From a virus, in the IMG/VR virus record IMGVR_UViG_3300036985_000578, positions 1-28,239 of that record: a DNA stretch of 28,239 bases. One strand, 5' to 3'. Position 1 is the first letter of the stretch. Each line of letters opens with the position of its first letter. The notes beneath the pieces are model-generated. The model was not told the DNA's origin and did not search any database. It saw nothing but the letters and a program-made list of their open reading frames with translations. This document shows positions 1 to 6,038 of the stretch, one piece after another. The translations under genes and the position numbers were made by a program.

Positions 1-28
1 CTAGTAGGGCATTGCTTAAATTTTTAAG

Positions 29-442
29 TTATTCATTTGCCACGCGTCTTTTAGGGTCAACACTCATGAAGCCATGATGCACTCTGCCCGCGTGTGGTAT
101 GATGTTGGTATAGCCTAGCTTAATCATCAAGCCTATGTCTAGGTGGACTGGTGGTGCAACTGGTGGTTCAACAAAGGGCTGTGTCTTATGTATCACCCAT
201 TGATAAGGTGCATCGTTCTTACGACTATAACCACTAGCCCATTGCCCACCTAACCTAGCATACCGTTCATGCCTACTTAAATAACCATCTTCAACCAATA
301 TGATTATGTGGTGGTTTAATCCGTTCTTCCTAAAGCCTGTCGCTTCTGCAATCCCGGCTAATGTTAATACATTATAATCACACGCATCCAGTATCGCATT
401 GCGTATGACTATTGATTGTTCCATCTTTGCTTTGCTTGTCAT
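29..442 (-). CDS. Predicted winged-helix-like DNA-binding protein
   Basis: The 137-residue product has an N-terminal region (about residues 10-60) that reads like a winged helix: a helix beginning IRNAILDAC, then LAGIAEATGF followed by LNHHIIILVEDGYL. This resembles the bacterial pattern in which a recognition helix precedes a wing and controls transcription or packaging. The C-terminal half is proline and histidine rich and I recognise nothing in it. The ATG at 442 follows GGGATAAGAC, a good ribosome site. It lies 3 bases after the HNH nuclease gene and is the last complete gene of the leftward operon before the window edge. A role in regulation or packaging (small-terminase-like) is only a guess from position. 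Confidence 0.5.
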   Translation of the reverse strand: MTSKAKMEQSIVIRNAILDACDYNVLTLAGIAEATGFRKNGLNHHIIILVEDGYLSRHERYARLGGQWASGYSRKNDAPYQWVIHKTQPFVEPPVAPPVHLDIGLMIKLGYTNIIPHAGRVHHGFMSVDPKRRVANE

Positions 443-445
443 GTC

Positions 446-859
446 TTATCCCACTATTCTATTGTAATCAGCATCCGTATAGGTATGCACTCCGTCTTGT
501 GTGTAATACAAGTATTGTCCGTGTGCTTCCATCTGTGTCTTTAGTGTATGACATGATGCACATAATGACTGAAACAGATTGCGTCTAAACTTAACATCGT
601 TCTGTCTATGTGGAAACACATGGTCTATATGTTCTGCTTGCACTATCTTACCTGCACATAAACAACCTGCACATAATGGCTTTTGACTTAACTGTGCAAT
701 TCTTTGTTTCTTCCATGCAGATGATGAATAAAGTTTGCTGTTAGCTTTACCCTTTTCTGTTATAGCACCACCATGTTTAACGCAGAATGTTGACCTGTTT
801 GTTTTAGATTCATGACATCCTAATTCTCTACATTCTTTGTTTAACGGTGCGTAAGGCAT
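446..859 (-). CDS. HNH endonuclease
   Basis: The 137-residue protein shows a clear HNH fold. It has two CxxC zinc knuckles (CAGC near residues 63-66 and CASC near 99-102) bracketing HIDH and a central RRN, with a final CH. An extra N-terminal Cys/His group (CRELGCHES, then CVKHGG) may bind a second metal. HNH enzymes nick or cut DNA using one divalent metal. In tailed phages, free HNH proteins next to terminase genes often assist cos cleavage or packaging, so packaging genes may follow beyond the left edge. The start codon overlaps the stop of the upstream gene (TAATG), which suggests translational coupling. Confidence 0.88.
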   Translation of the reverse strand: MPYAPLNKECRELGCHESKTNRSTFCVKHGGAITEKGKANSKLYSSSAWKKQRIAQLSQKPLCAGCLCAGKIVQAEHIDHVFPHRQNDVKFRRNLFQSLCASCHTLKTQMEAHGQYLYYTQDGVHTYTDADYNRIVG

Positions 860-1092
860 TAGTCGTTAATGACAGACTTCGGTGTTACTACATCCTTAAC
901 TGTTTTTGTGCCGCTTTCAACTGGAAACTTTGAAGCCAACTTGCCTAATACAACATATTCAGCCGTATCAGGCGTTGCCTTTTGAAATGCCGTCAATATG
1001 TCTTTAGGGTCTAAATTGCCGTAACTTGCAACTTCCCTGTCTAAATCACCATAACTTGCCGCCAATGTTTCTACTGCTGTTTTTACATTCAT
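859..1092 (-). CDS. Small acidic orphan protein
   Basis: This 77-residue protein matches no family I know. It contains a short internal repeat: ASYGDLD near residue 12 recurs as ASYGNLD near residue 22. The C-terminus is rich in K, V and T. The ATG at 1092 is preceded by AAGGGGAACATT, a good ribosome site, and the stop overlaps the start of the HNH gene. It is therefore very probably translated as part of the replication/recombination operon, but nothing in it shows its job. Confidence 0.65.
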   Translation of the reverse strand: MNVKTAVETLAASYGDLDREVASYGNLDPKDILTAFQKATPDTAEYVVLGKLASKFPVESGTKTVKDVVTPKSVIND

Positions 1093-1102
1093 AATGTTCC
1101 CC

Positions 1103-1489
1103 TTACTTTAAAAATGTTAGTTTATAAATGGTGCTGTTAATTAGATTCATAATGCTGTCAATTTCGTTTTGCAATTCGCTATCGTTGCCAATGACATTAC
1201 GGTTGATTGTTACATAAGCAGACAAACTGGTTAATTCCAATAAACCTGTTGATGCTGGCTTTGCATATTCAACTGGGTATTGCACTAAACCATGTTTGCC
1301 TTGATACGATTCAATTAAACCATCTGTCAATTCAACCAATTCTTCATAAAACGAACCTAATGCGCTGTGTTCGCTAAAACTTTTTGATTGCAAGTGCAAT
1401 ATATGTGTGTTGGTTGCCGCGTGTAATAGCGTTATAAAGAACGAACCAATGGTTGCTTGTGCTTCATTAATAGTAAATGTTTGTTTCAT
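1103..1489 (-). CDS. DUF5856-like (possible Dps/ferritin-like) protein
   Basis: The 128-residue product is mostly helical. It carries the segment LLHAATNTHILHLQ near residues 21-34, then EHSALGSFYEEL and IESYQGKHGL. This spacing of H, E and Q residues resembles DUF5856 proteins of large tailed phages, which are sometimes described as Dps- or ferritin-like. The true function is not established and I cannot confirm metal ligands. The ATG at 1489 follows AAAAGGTGAAAT and overlaps the stop of the upstream Ref-like nuclease gene (ATGA), so the two are coupled. The family call rests on remembered motifs, not on a search. Confidence 0.6.
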   Translation of the reverse strand: MKQTFTINEAQATIGSFFITLLHAATNTHILHLQSKSFSEHSALGSFYEELVELTDGLIESYQGKHGLVQYPVEYAKPASTGLLELTSLSAYVTINRNVIGNDSELQNEIDSIMNLINSTIYKLTFLK

Positions 1490-1776
1490 ATTTCACCTTT
1501 TAAAATCTTAGTTGTATGTTCTAACAATTCTGTTTCTGTTCCATACTTTGCTTCAAATGTTTTTTGTCCTGCGTGTAATGCTGTTCCGTGACCACCATTT
1601 TGGTGATGATTTGGGCATAATGGTATCGCTAACAAATAATGACTGCGTTGCGCCATGCCTACACCATGTCTAATATGATGAATATGCGGTAAAGTATAAC
1701 CTAAACCTTGACGATGACAAACTATACAACCTATCTGACTTAACTTATCGTAATGCTGTCTTTCTGCCTTTGTCAT
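1486..1776 (-). CDS. Ref-like HNH nuclease (RecA-dependent family)
   Basis: From the ATG at 1776 the protein has 96 residues. It has CIVC near residues 17-20, then HIHHIRHG, GMAQRSH, IPLCPNHHQ, GHGTALHAG and a C-terminal KYGTETELLE. This is the pattern of the phage P1 Ref family, an HNH-fold nuclease that cuts DNA at RecA-made displacement loops. The frame is open to a TTG at 1830, but only the ATG at 1776 has a ribosome site (AGGA nine bases upstream), so I chose it. This still leaves a 32-base overlap with the upstream helix-turn-helix gene. A role in recombination alongside the NinB-like neighbour is inferred. Confidence 0.82.
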   Translation of the reverse strand: MTKAERQHYDKLSQIGCIVCHRQGLGYTLPHIHHIRHGVGMAQRSHYLLAIPLCPNHHQNGGHGTALHAGQKTFEAKYGTETELLEHTTKILKGEI

Positions 1777-1927
1777 TAATTCTTGTCCTATATGTGCAAA
1801 TATCCCTTGCCGTTGATACTCCACATCCAAATCGTTTAGCTAATGTTTGATAGCCAATCACATAAGCCAAATGCTGTTTACGCATATCAATTACTTGGGC
1901 AGTTGTTAATTTGGCTTTATGGTGCAT
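1745..1927 (-). CDS. Small helix-turn-helix protein
   Basis: The 60-residue product contains a recognisable helix-turn-helix. LTTAQVIDMRKQHL is followed by YQTLAKRFGCGVSTARDICTYRTR, which fits the pattern where a helix, a GVS-type turn and a recognition helix contact DNA. Such small HTH proteins or domains often accompany phage HNH enzymes. The ATG at 1927 sits one base after the upstream NinB-like stop, so translation is probably by re-initiation, since no strong ribosome site is visible. The 3' end overlaps the Ref-like gene in another frame. It may be a real separate gene or the remnant of a domain once fused to the nuclease. Confidence 0.6.
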   Translation of the reverse strand: MHHKAKLTTAQVIDMRKQHLAYVIGYQTLAKRFGCGVSTARDICTYRTRINDKGRKTALR

Positions 1928-1928
1928 A

Positions 1929-2234
1929 TTAGTCTTGCAACCATATATCGTGTTCTGCGGCCCATCTTTCTACACGCGTCATAAAATCGTTTAATTCAGC
2001 AACATTGCAATCAGCAGTTGATTTTAATTCAGTAATTACTTTGCCATTTGATGTTCTATATTCATTATAACCCAACCACCTATCCTTAAACATTACTTTC
2101 CACCAATGATGATTATGATATAAACCATCACTAGCAGGCACATTAGCGGCTATTTCGGTAAACAATAAATGCAGTCTGTTGTTTTGCGGTAATGACCGCT
2201 TAGGTTCTTGCCCACATTCTTTACACTTTGCCAT
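1929..2234 (-). CDS. NinB/Orf-like recombination mediator
   Basis: The 101-residue product begins with a single CxxC (CKEC) and then RSLPQNNRLHLLF, the signature of the lambda NinB/Orf family. This is followed by WWKVMFKDRWLG, an STAD motif and a final ERWAAEHDIW helix. Lambda NinB binds single-stranded DNA and can replace the host RecFOR loading step. The protein is shorter than lambda NinB (about 146 residues) because its N-terminal half is reduced to the Cys-containing leader. The neighbouring Ref-like and PD-(D/E)XK-type genes support a recombination role. Assignment is by motif recognition only. Confidence 0.75.
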   Translation of the reverse strand: MAKCKECGQEPKRSLPQNNRLHLLFTEIAANVPASDGLYHNHHWWKVMFKDRWLGYNEYRTSNGKVITELKSTADCNVAELNDFMTRVERWAAEHDIWLQD

Positions 2235-2403
2235 TGTTCAATTCTTCCGCTTTATCTTTGGCATCTTTTGCGCTGTCAAAGTAACCATGATTGATGTTTT
2301 TATTAGATAGTCCAAATTTAATTGTCCCATCGGCTTTGTAATACTTAGCAATAAACCATTCAGCAGATTTAATGCAATAATTGTCTAGTTTTACCCATTT
2401 CAT
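2221..2403 (-). CDS. Small conserved-looking phage protein
   Basis: This 60-residue product has many aromatic and lysine residues. The central YYKADGTIKFGL and the later GYFDSAKDAKDKAEEL suggest a short beta-sheet followed by a helix, as in small modifier proteins. I do not recognise a family. The ATG at 2403 overlaps the stop of the upstream nuclease-like gene (ATGA), and the gene's own end overlaps the NinB-like start by 14 bases. Such tight overlap on both sides supports a genuine coding sequence. Confidence 0.6.
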   Translation of the reverse strand: MKWVKLDNYCIKSAEWFIAKYYKADGTIKFGLSNKNINHGYFDSAKDAKDKAEELNNGKV

Positions 2404-2780
2404 TTTATGTATTTGTCTTTTAATTTATTAACAACATCGTTTAATTTTTCACCGCTATTTATATCAACCCATTTCTTTTCCCATCTAATTTTAGTTAAAG
2501 TTGTATTGCCTAAATCAATGTCTTCACCTTTAGGCGTGTTATGACTTGTTACCAATACTGTTGATATTCTGCCTGTTTCATGAATAGCATCGCATATTCG
2601 TTCTAATGCTAATCGCTGACCTAATGGCATTTGTGCGTCTAAATACTTTGTTTCAATAATAATAAACAATCTATCATTAAATTCAATAAACGCATCAAAA
2701 TCTGTTGGTGCTAATTTGCCATGTGTCATGCTTGCAAAACTAACTATTTGACTAAAGTGTTCGCGATTTTTTATAGTCAT
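2400..2780 (-). CDS. PD-(D/E)XK nuclease-like protein
   Basis: The 126-residue protein has PTDFDAFIEF (residues 25-34) followed by IIIETKY (residues 40-46). This is the D...ExK arrangement of the PD-(D/E)XK nuclease fold, with D27 or D29, E43 and K45 as likely metal and catalytic residues. It ends in a lysine-rich helix. At this length it is probably a compact Holliday-junction-resolvase- or VSR-like enzyme, but the substrate cannot be read from the sequence. It sits between helicase-loader-like and NinB-like genes and is joined to both by ATGA overlaps, which fits a replication/recombination role. Confidence 0.65.
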   Translation of the reverse strand: MTIKNREHFSQIVSFASMTHGKLAPTDFDAFIEFNDRLFIIIETKYLDAQMPLGQRLALERICDAIHETGRISTVLVTSHNTPKGEDIDLGNTTLTKIRWEKKWVDINSGEKLNDVVNKLKDKYIK

Positions 2781-3193
2781 TTTAAAGTCATCGCTTCTTG
2801 TGCATACTTTAGACTAATTTCTGGAAAATTTTTAGGGTTTTCAATAATGCGCGTAGCCCATGCGCGATAGTTAGTTTTAGGCTTTAATTTTTTTGCCACA
2901 AATGTGGTTAATTCTTGAATATGCTTTTTGTTTTCTTCGTAATTAACTGGCGATGGCAATGCAAAGTAAACATCTTCACGCGGTTTGCATAAAGCAATAA
3001 TGTCAGCAGGCTGTGGCAGTTTGTTTGGCGTGTCGGTCCACACATCAAGTGCTTTTGATACAACGCTAAATTCAAAGCGTTCTAACTTATGCCACCATAT
3101 ACGCAACATCTCTTTTTCAGGTGCTTGTTTATTGTATATGGCAAATACTGCAACAATCATGTCTTTAAATGCTAATTTGTCTTTGTCTATCAT
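2777..3193 (-). CDS. Replicative helicase loader-like protein
   Basis: The 138-residue product starts with a helical domain (FKDMIVAVFAIY, MLRIWWHKLERFEF, VVSKALDVWTD, LPQPADIIALC). This matches the phage G39P / helicase loader-inhibitor pattern that delivers DnaB-type helicase to an origin. The C-terminal part, with basic KKLKPKTNYRAWATRII, would be the helicase-contacting or DNA-contacting region. The ATG at 3193 follows AAGGAAACTAT, one of the extended ribosome-site motifs seen across this genome. No helicase gene is seen in the window, so the host helicase may be recruited to the candidate origin at 5196-5439. The assignment is structural analogy. Confidence 0.65.
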   Translation of the reverse strand: MIDKDKLAFKDMIVAVFAIYNKQAPEKEMLRIWWHKLERFEFSVVSKALDVWTDTPNKLPQPADIIALCKPREDVYFALPSPVNYEENKKHIQELTTFVAKKLKPKTNYRAWATRIIENPKNFPEISLKYAQEAMTLK

Positions 3194-3202
3194 ATAGTTT
3201 CC

Positions 3203-3919
3203 TTAAAATGGGTTTATATCAACAACGGGCTGTTCGTCTTGCCATCTGCCTTGATTCAAATAGGTTGCAGGATTAGGAATATACTGACCATCATTTCTTT
3301 GCCATTGGTCTGATTCTTTTTGCCATGTAAGTGCAGGCATTACATCATCAATTCTTGCTTTAACCTTTACCCATGATTTATATGCCGCATCTTTACCCAC
3401 CTTCTTAGGATATGCTTGCCAAAACTCACCAAACCCATTATCAAGCGATTTATCGCGCATAGATGTTTTCTTATCTATGTTATCTAATCTAATCTTATCT
3501 GGTCTGATGATTGGTGATGGCGTCATGACGCAGTCATGATGTTCAGTATTGATTGCCGTATCATACCGTTGCTTAATGTCTTGAATGATTGACCGCATCT
3601 GTGGATTGCTTGTTGCTGAACTCATCAAACGCTTTGCAACTTTTAAACAAGTAATCTTACCATCGTTATTTTCAAACAAGCCAAGTGCAATAAAACGCTT
3701 CATCATTTCTTCAACTCTTTGCGGTGTTGAACTTGTGTTTCTTGCAATTACTCTAGCATCATGCTTTATTTCAAATGTAATGTTGTCTGATGATGTTTTA
3801 CCAACAATCAATTCAATGCAATACCAATAAAGCCCGTATCCTTCAAGTCCATAATCAAGCAGAACTTCTTGCAATTTTTCATCAAGATTGGCATTTGAAT
3901 CATGTCTAAACCATTCCAT
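3203..3919 (-). CDS. Replisome organiser / replication initiator-like protein
   Basis: The 238-residue protein opens with WFRHDSNANLDEKLQ and LDYGLEGYGLYWYCIELI. This is the DUF4373 / Lin1244-type winged-helix start seen in phage replication-initiation proteins. A linker rich in T, P and D (residues about 130-165) leads to a C-terminal domain with FWQAYPKKVGKDAAYKSW and YIPNPATYLNQGRW, the DnaT/DnaD-like partner region of many phage O-type proteins. It would bind the origin and pass the helicase loader (next gene) to DNA. It lies about 1.2 kb from the DnaA-box cluster. The ATG at 3919 follows AAAAGGAAAAGTC. Confidence 0.75.
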   Translation of the reverse strand: MEWFRHDSNANLDEKLQEVLLDYGLEGYGLYWYCIELIVGKTSSDNITFEIKHDARVIARNTSSTPQRVEEMMKRFIALGLFENNDGKITCLKVAKRLMSSATSNPQMRSIIQDIKQRYDTAINTEHHDCVMTPSPIIRPDKIRLDNIDKKTSMRDKSLDNGFGEFWQAYPKKVGKDAAYKSWVKVKARIDDVMPALTWQKESDQWQRNDGQYIPNPATYLNQGRWQDEQPVVDINPF

Positions 3920-3930
3920 GACTTTTCCTT

Positions 3931-5067
3931 TTAAAATAAATCGTAAGTTAAAATTAAATCATTCATTGTTTTTGTTTCACATTCTTTGTATTCAAAACTT
4001 GCAGTTTCTCTGTTCATGGATGTTTTACCTTTCATGACACCTTTGCTTTCACCAACTTTACCAAGTTTTCTTGTTAGTTTCCAAAAGGGTTCTCTGCCAA
4101 GACTTTTGATAAAACTCAATGCGCCTGTTGTTATAAGAACTCTAAAATCTTCTTTATAGTAAATTTCAGATATTTCATTTAACAATTTCTTACCTATGCC
4201 AATTCCTTGAAAGTCAGGCAACACAACCATTCTGTGTATTTTTTTAAAATTAGCAACTTTAGGATGTGGAAAATGATTTACAGCAACAAAAGCAATTGGA
4301 TATCCCAAATAATCTAACGAATAGCAATCGCTTCCAGACTGAATATCATGCGTCAAATAATGATAGTTTTGAAATATCTTCCATTCATCAATTTTTGCTG
4401 TTCGCAATTTAAACTCAATTGCTGGTCGTTGCCAAAGCAACCCCCTTGAAAATTTCTTTTCGTTTGTATCAAAAATCCAATCTGGTCTTAGCCATTCTTT
4501 TATATCTGAATGACATGACACAGCAATAAATTTGTAATTATTTTTTCTGATGAAATCACTAACTGCTAATGATGTAATTTTTGCAACATCACGGTCAACA
4601 ACGCTTGTAAATTCATCAAAGATAACAGTTTGCTTGTTCTCTAACAAAAGTCGCGCTAAGTCAACCCGCATTTTTTGACCATTGGATAATAGATGATATG
4701 GCTTCAGCCAATTTAATGGGCTTGAAAAACCAACTTTGGTTAATGATTCAATTATTTTGTCAGATGACAAATCATCATTAAAATTGTCAACGATTGATTT
4801 TTTATCGTTCCAATAATGTTCTTTAAATAAATAAAAATCTTTAAACTTATCTTTAGCAATTGTTGTTTTTCCTGTCCCACTTTGACCAACAATTAAGCCT
4901 ATGTTCCAGTCAAAATCAACATCAAAATTTGCTATAAATTCGTCTTTTATTTCATTAAAGTTTATGTCATACATTTTGCATATGTAATCGTTTCTTTCTG
5001 TTTTTTCAAATGCAGTTGACTTTTTTATTACTGTGTTTTCTTCCTGACTTTCAAATAAATTTGACAT
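3931..5067 (-). CDS. ABC-type ATPase fused to GNAT acetyltransferase
   Basis: From ATG 5067 the product has 378 residues. Residues about 45-200 form an ABC ATPase: Walker A GQSGTGKTT (61-69), signature-like LSNGQ (127-131), Walker B TVIFDEF (147-153) and an H-loop His near 186. No membrane segment is seen, so it is not a transporter. Residues about 210-378 form a GNAT domain with NYHYL (234-238) and the acetyl-CoA loop FQGIGIG (286-292). The architecture resembles COG2401; the YHYL-type GNAT is reminiscent of Mu Mom-like base modifiers, but function is unknown. An upstream ATG at 5082 is in frame, but GGGAAACT before 5067 matches the genome's ribosome-site motif. It directly follows the structured RNA. 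Confidence 0.85.
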   Translation of the reverse strand: MSNLFESQEENTVIKKSTAFEKTERNDYICKMYDINFNEIKDEFIANFDVDFDWNIGLIVGQSGTGKTTIAKDKFKDFYLFKEHYWNDKKSIVDNFNDDLSSDKIIESLTKVGFSSPLNWLKPYHLLSNGQKMRVDLARLLLENKQTVIFDEFTSVVDRDVAKITSLAVSDFIRKNNYKFIAVSCHSDIKEWLRPDWIFDTNEKKFSRGLLWQRPAIEFKLRTAKIDEWKIFQNYHYLTHDIQSGSDCYSLDYLGYPIAFVAVNHFPHPKVANFKKIHRMVVLPDFQGIGIGKKLLNEISEIYYKEDFRVLITTGALSFIKSLGREPFWKLTRKLGKVGESKGVMKGKTSMNRETASFEYKECETKTMNDLILTYDLF

Positions 5068-5082
5068 ATATAAGTTTCCCAT

Positions 5083-5195
5083 AAAAAAAGGGCTTCAACT
5101 ACTAACTCCACTTTTTTAAGGTGGTTGGTGGAACGGTCTTAGCAACCGCCAGTTAGTATGTGAAGCCCTGCTAAATTAATCGCCACCACGCGATT
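5083..5195 (-). ncRNA. Highly structured leader or small RNA ending in a U7 terminator
   Basis: On the minus strand a predicted transcript starting near 5194 would begin with hairpin ATCGC/GCGAT (5194-5190 with 5183-5179). A nested structure follows. The outer stem is 9 bp (5161-5169 with 5089-5097) and the second stem is 8 bp (5151-5158 with 5100-5107). They enclose a CGGT/ACCG hairpin with a 7-base loop (5134-5148) and a CCAC/GTGG hairpin (5108-5124). Seven U follow directly (5089-5083). GGTTG at 5123-5127 can instead pair with CAACC at 5143-5147, so two folds are possible. It may be a stand-alone RNA like lambda OOP, or an attenuator for the ATPase-GNAT gene. It matches no RNA family I know. 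Confidence 0.6.
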
Positions 5196-5200
5196 TGTGA

Positions 5201-5229
5201 ATAATAATTTATTAAAAATAACTTTGCAA
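5201..5229 (-). promoter_or_regulatory. Leftward sigma70 promoter inside the origin region
   Basis: The minus strand has TTGCAA (5229-5224), exactly 17 bases, then TATTAT (5206-5201). The hexamers are identical to those of the rightward promoter at 6039-6067. The start would be near 5194, just upstream of the structured RNA. The -10 box overlaps a perfect DnaA box (5196-5204), so DnaA binding could block it. Confidence 0.7.
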
Positions 5230-5323
5230 GCGTTTTATTTATAATCATTTTTAGTCAAAAATTGTTGTTTTATCGTTTTAATTGTCTTCACCAATGCGTT
5301 TTTTAAGCGTTTTGGCGCGTTTT
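5230..5323 (+). repeat. GCGTTTT short direct repeats (iteron-like)
   Basis: GCGTTTT occurs at 5230-5236, 5296-5302, 5307-5313 and 5317-5323. The last three are spaced 11 and 10 bases, so they face the same side of the helix. They lie in AT-rich DNA beside the DnaA boxes and could be sites for the phage replisome organiser or part of an unwinding element. Confidence 0.5.
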
Positions 5324-5441
5324 AATCATCGTTTATATGGCAGTATTAGCGGCTTGTGAATAACCTGTGCATAAAACTGCTTAAATCTGTGCATAGATTG
5401 TGCATAACTTTTTGTCGTAAACCCACAAACTGTGTATAACT

Positions 5442-5786
5442 TTACGGGTTTAAATAAGCATTAATAGCATTTTTTGCATCATCAAATCCAAAGCATACAA
5501 CAGCAGGATACCCCATTAATGTTGCCGCGCCCATAAATTCTTTTTGACTATCAGTAACCCGACCGCCTTTAACTTTCATTTCAATCCATAATCCATGATA
5601 GCCATTTTTAGGTATCATTAAAAATAAATCGGGAACGCCAGCCAATACACCTTCTTTTTTTAACTTAACCGCTGTCCCTATATTACGAACGCCGCCGTTG
5701 GGTATTGCAAACAAATAATTAGCGTATTGTTTATACTGAAGTCTAAACCAAATTATTACGGCTACTTGTTCTTGATGTTCACTCAT
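5442..5786 (-). CDS. VRR-NUC domain nuclease
   Basis: The 114-residue product is a single compact VRR-NUC domain. It has SEHQEQ at the start, FAIPNGGVR (26-34), GVPDLFL (50-56), LWIEMK (66-71) and Q81. D53, E69 and K71 form the PD-(D/E)XK-type active site. Stand-alone VRR-NUC proteins are common in phages and act on structured DNA such as junctions, cutting at branch points during recombination. The start overlaps the stop of the 59-residue HTH gene (ATGA). The stop abuts the last DnaA box, so transcription of this gene runs straight into the candidate origin. Confidence 0.9.
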   Translation of the reverse strand: MSEHQEQVAVIIWFRLQYKQYANYLFAIPNGGVRNIGTAVKLKKEGVLAGVPDLFLMIPKNGYHGLWIEMKVKGGRVTDSQKEFMGAATLMGYPAVVCFGFDDAKNAINAYLNP

Positions 5787-5962
5787 TCTGCAATTTGTTT
5801 AAAGTAAACATACAGCAAATCAACAAGACTGCATTTTGCATCTTTGCCAATAGCAATTTGATTTAGCAAATATCTGCTAATTTTTATTTCGCGCACTAAT
5901 GCGCTTATGTTTAACTTAGGGTCGTTTAATTTTCGTTGAACATACTTTAGATTAGATTCCAT
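5783..5962 (-). CDS. 59-residue helix-turn-helix regulator
   Basis: This small gene encodes 59 residues. The central NISALVREIKISRYLLNQI reads as a helix-turn-helix (helix 2 ISALVREI, helix 3 RYLLNQI), followed by two short helices. The N-terminal KYVQRKLNDPKL is the usual lead-in of such phage proteins. The ATG at 5962 follows AAAGGAGTAATT, the best ribosome site in the window, and the stop overlaps the VRR-NUC start. As first gene of the leftward operon, lying between divergent promoters, it is a candidate Cro-like switch acting on those promoters. No operator is proven. Confidence 0.75.
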   Translation of the reverse strand: MESNLKYVQRKLNDPKLNISALVREIKISRYLLNQIAIGKDAKCSLVDLLYVYFKQIAE

Positions 5963-5982
5963 AATTACTCCTTTAAAATTGC

Positions 5983-6011
5983 ATTGTATATCTATTTTAA
6001 CTTTTTGTAAA
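5983..6011 (-). promoter_or_regulatory. Leftward early promoter
   Basis: The minus strand has TTTACA (6011-6006), 17 bases, then TACAAT (5988-5983). The start would be near 5976, only about 14 bases before the HTH gene ATG. It is divergent from the rightward promoter at 6039. Confidence 0.65.
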
Positions 6012-6037
6012 ATAATTTAAAAATAATTAAAATAATT
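6011..6037. repeat. AATAATT repeat array between divergent promoters
   Basis: AATAATT occurs at 6011-6017, 6022-6028 and 6031-6037. Further copies lie at 6781-6787 and 6791-6797, just upstream of the second rightward promoter. One more lies at 5203-5209, in the origin promoter. They may be UP elements for RNA polymerase or operators for the HTH protein. Confidence 0.4.
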
Positions 6038-6038
6038 C

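Larger units (their letters stand above)
5196..5439 (-). other. Candidate replication origin with six DnaA boxes
   Basis: Read on the minus strand, five perfect TTATNCACA boxes lie at 5196-5204, 5355-5363, 5366-5374, 5399-5407 and 5431-5439. A one-mismatch copy (CTATGCACA) lies at 5388-5396. All have the same orientation. The 150 bases between the first box and the rest are AT-rich and contain four GCGTTTT repeats. The block has no gene and sits between the VRR-NUC gene and the replication genes, as expected for a theta-type phage or plasmid origin that uses host DnaA. Confidence 0.75.

Noticed and set aside
10-12. ATG near the left edge on the minus strand
   Set aside because: It is followed after two codons by a TAG stop.
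1777-1830. TTG-initiated extension of the Ref-like nuclease
   Set aside because: No ribosome site is visible before TTG 1830, and the family-like sequence begins after the ATG at 1776.
5068-5082. Upstream in-frame ATG of the ATPase-GNAT gene
   Set aside because: It sits right after the U7 run of the RNA and has no ribosome site, while GGGAAACT precedes the ATG at 5067.
5090-5169. tRNA on either strand
   Set aside because: The 8-9-bp closing stem looks like an acceptor stem, but there is no T-arm with a TTCRA loop next to the 3' strand and the inner stems do not fit a cloverleaf.
5170-5441. Small protein genes in the non-coding block
   Set aside because: No frame with a ribosome site and coding-like composition is present. 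The block is explained by promoter, DnaA boxes and repeats.
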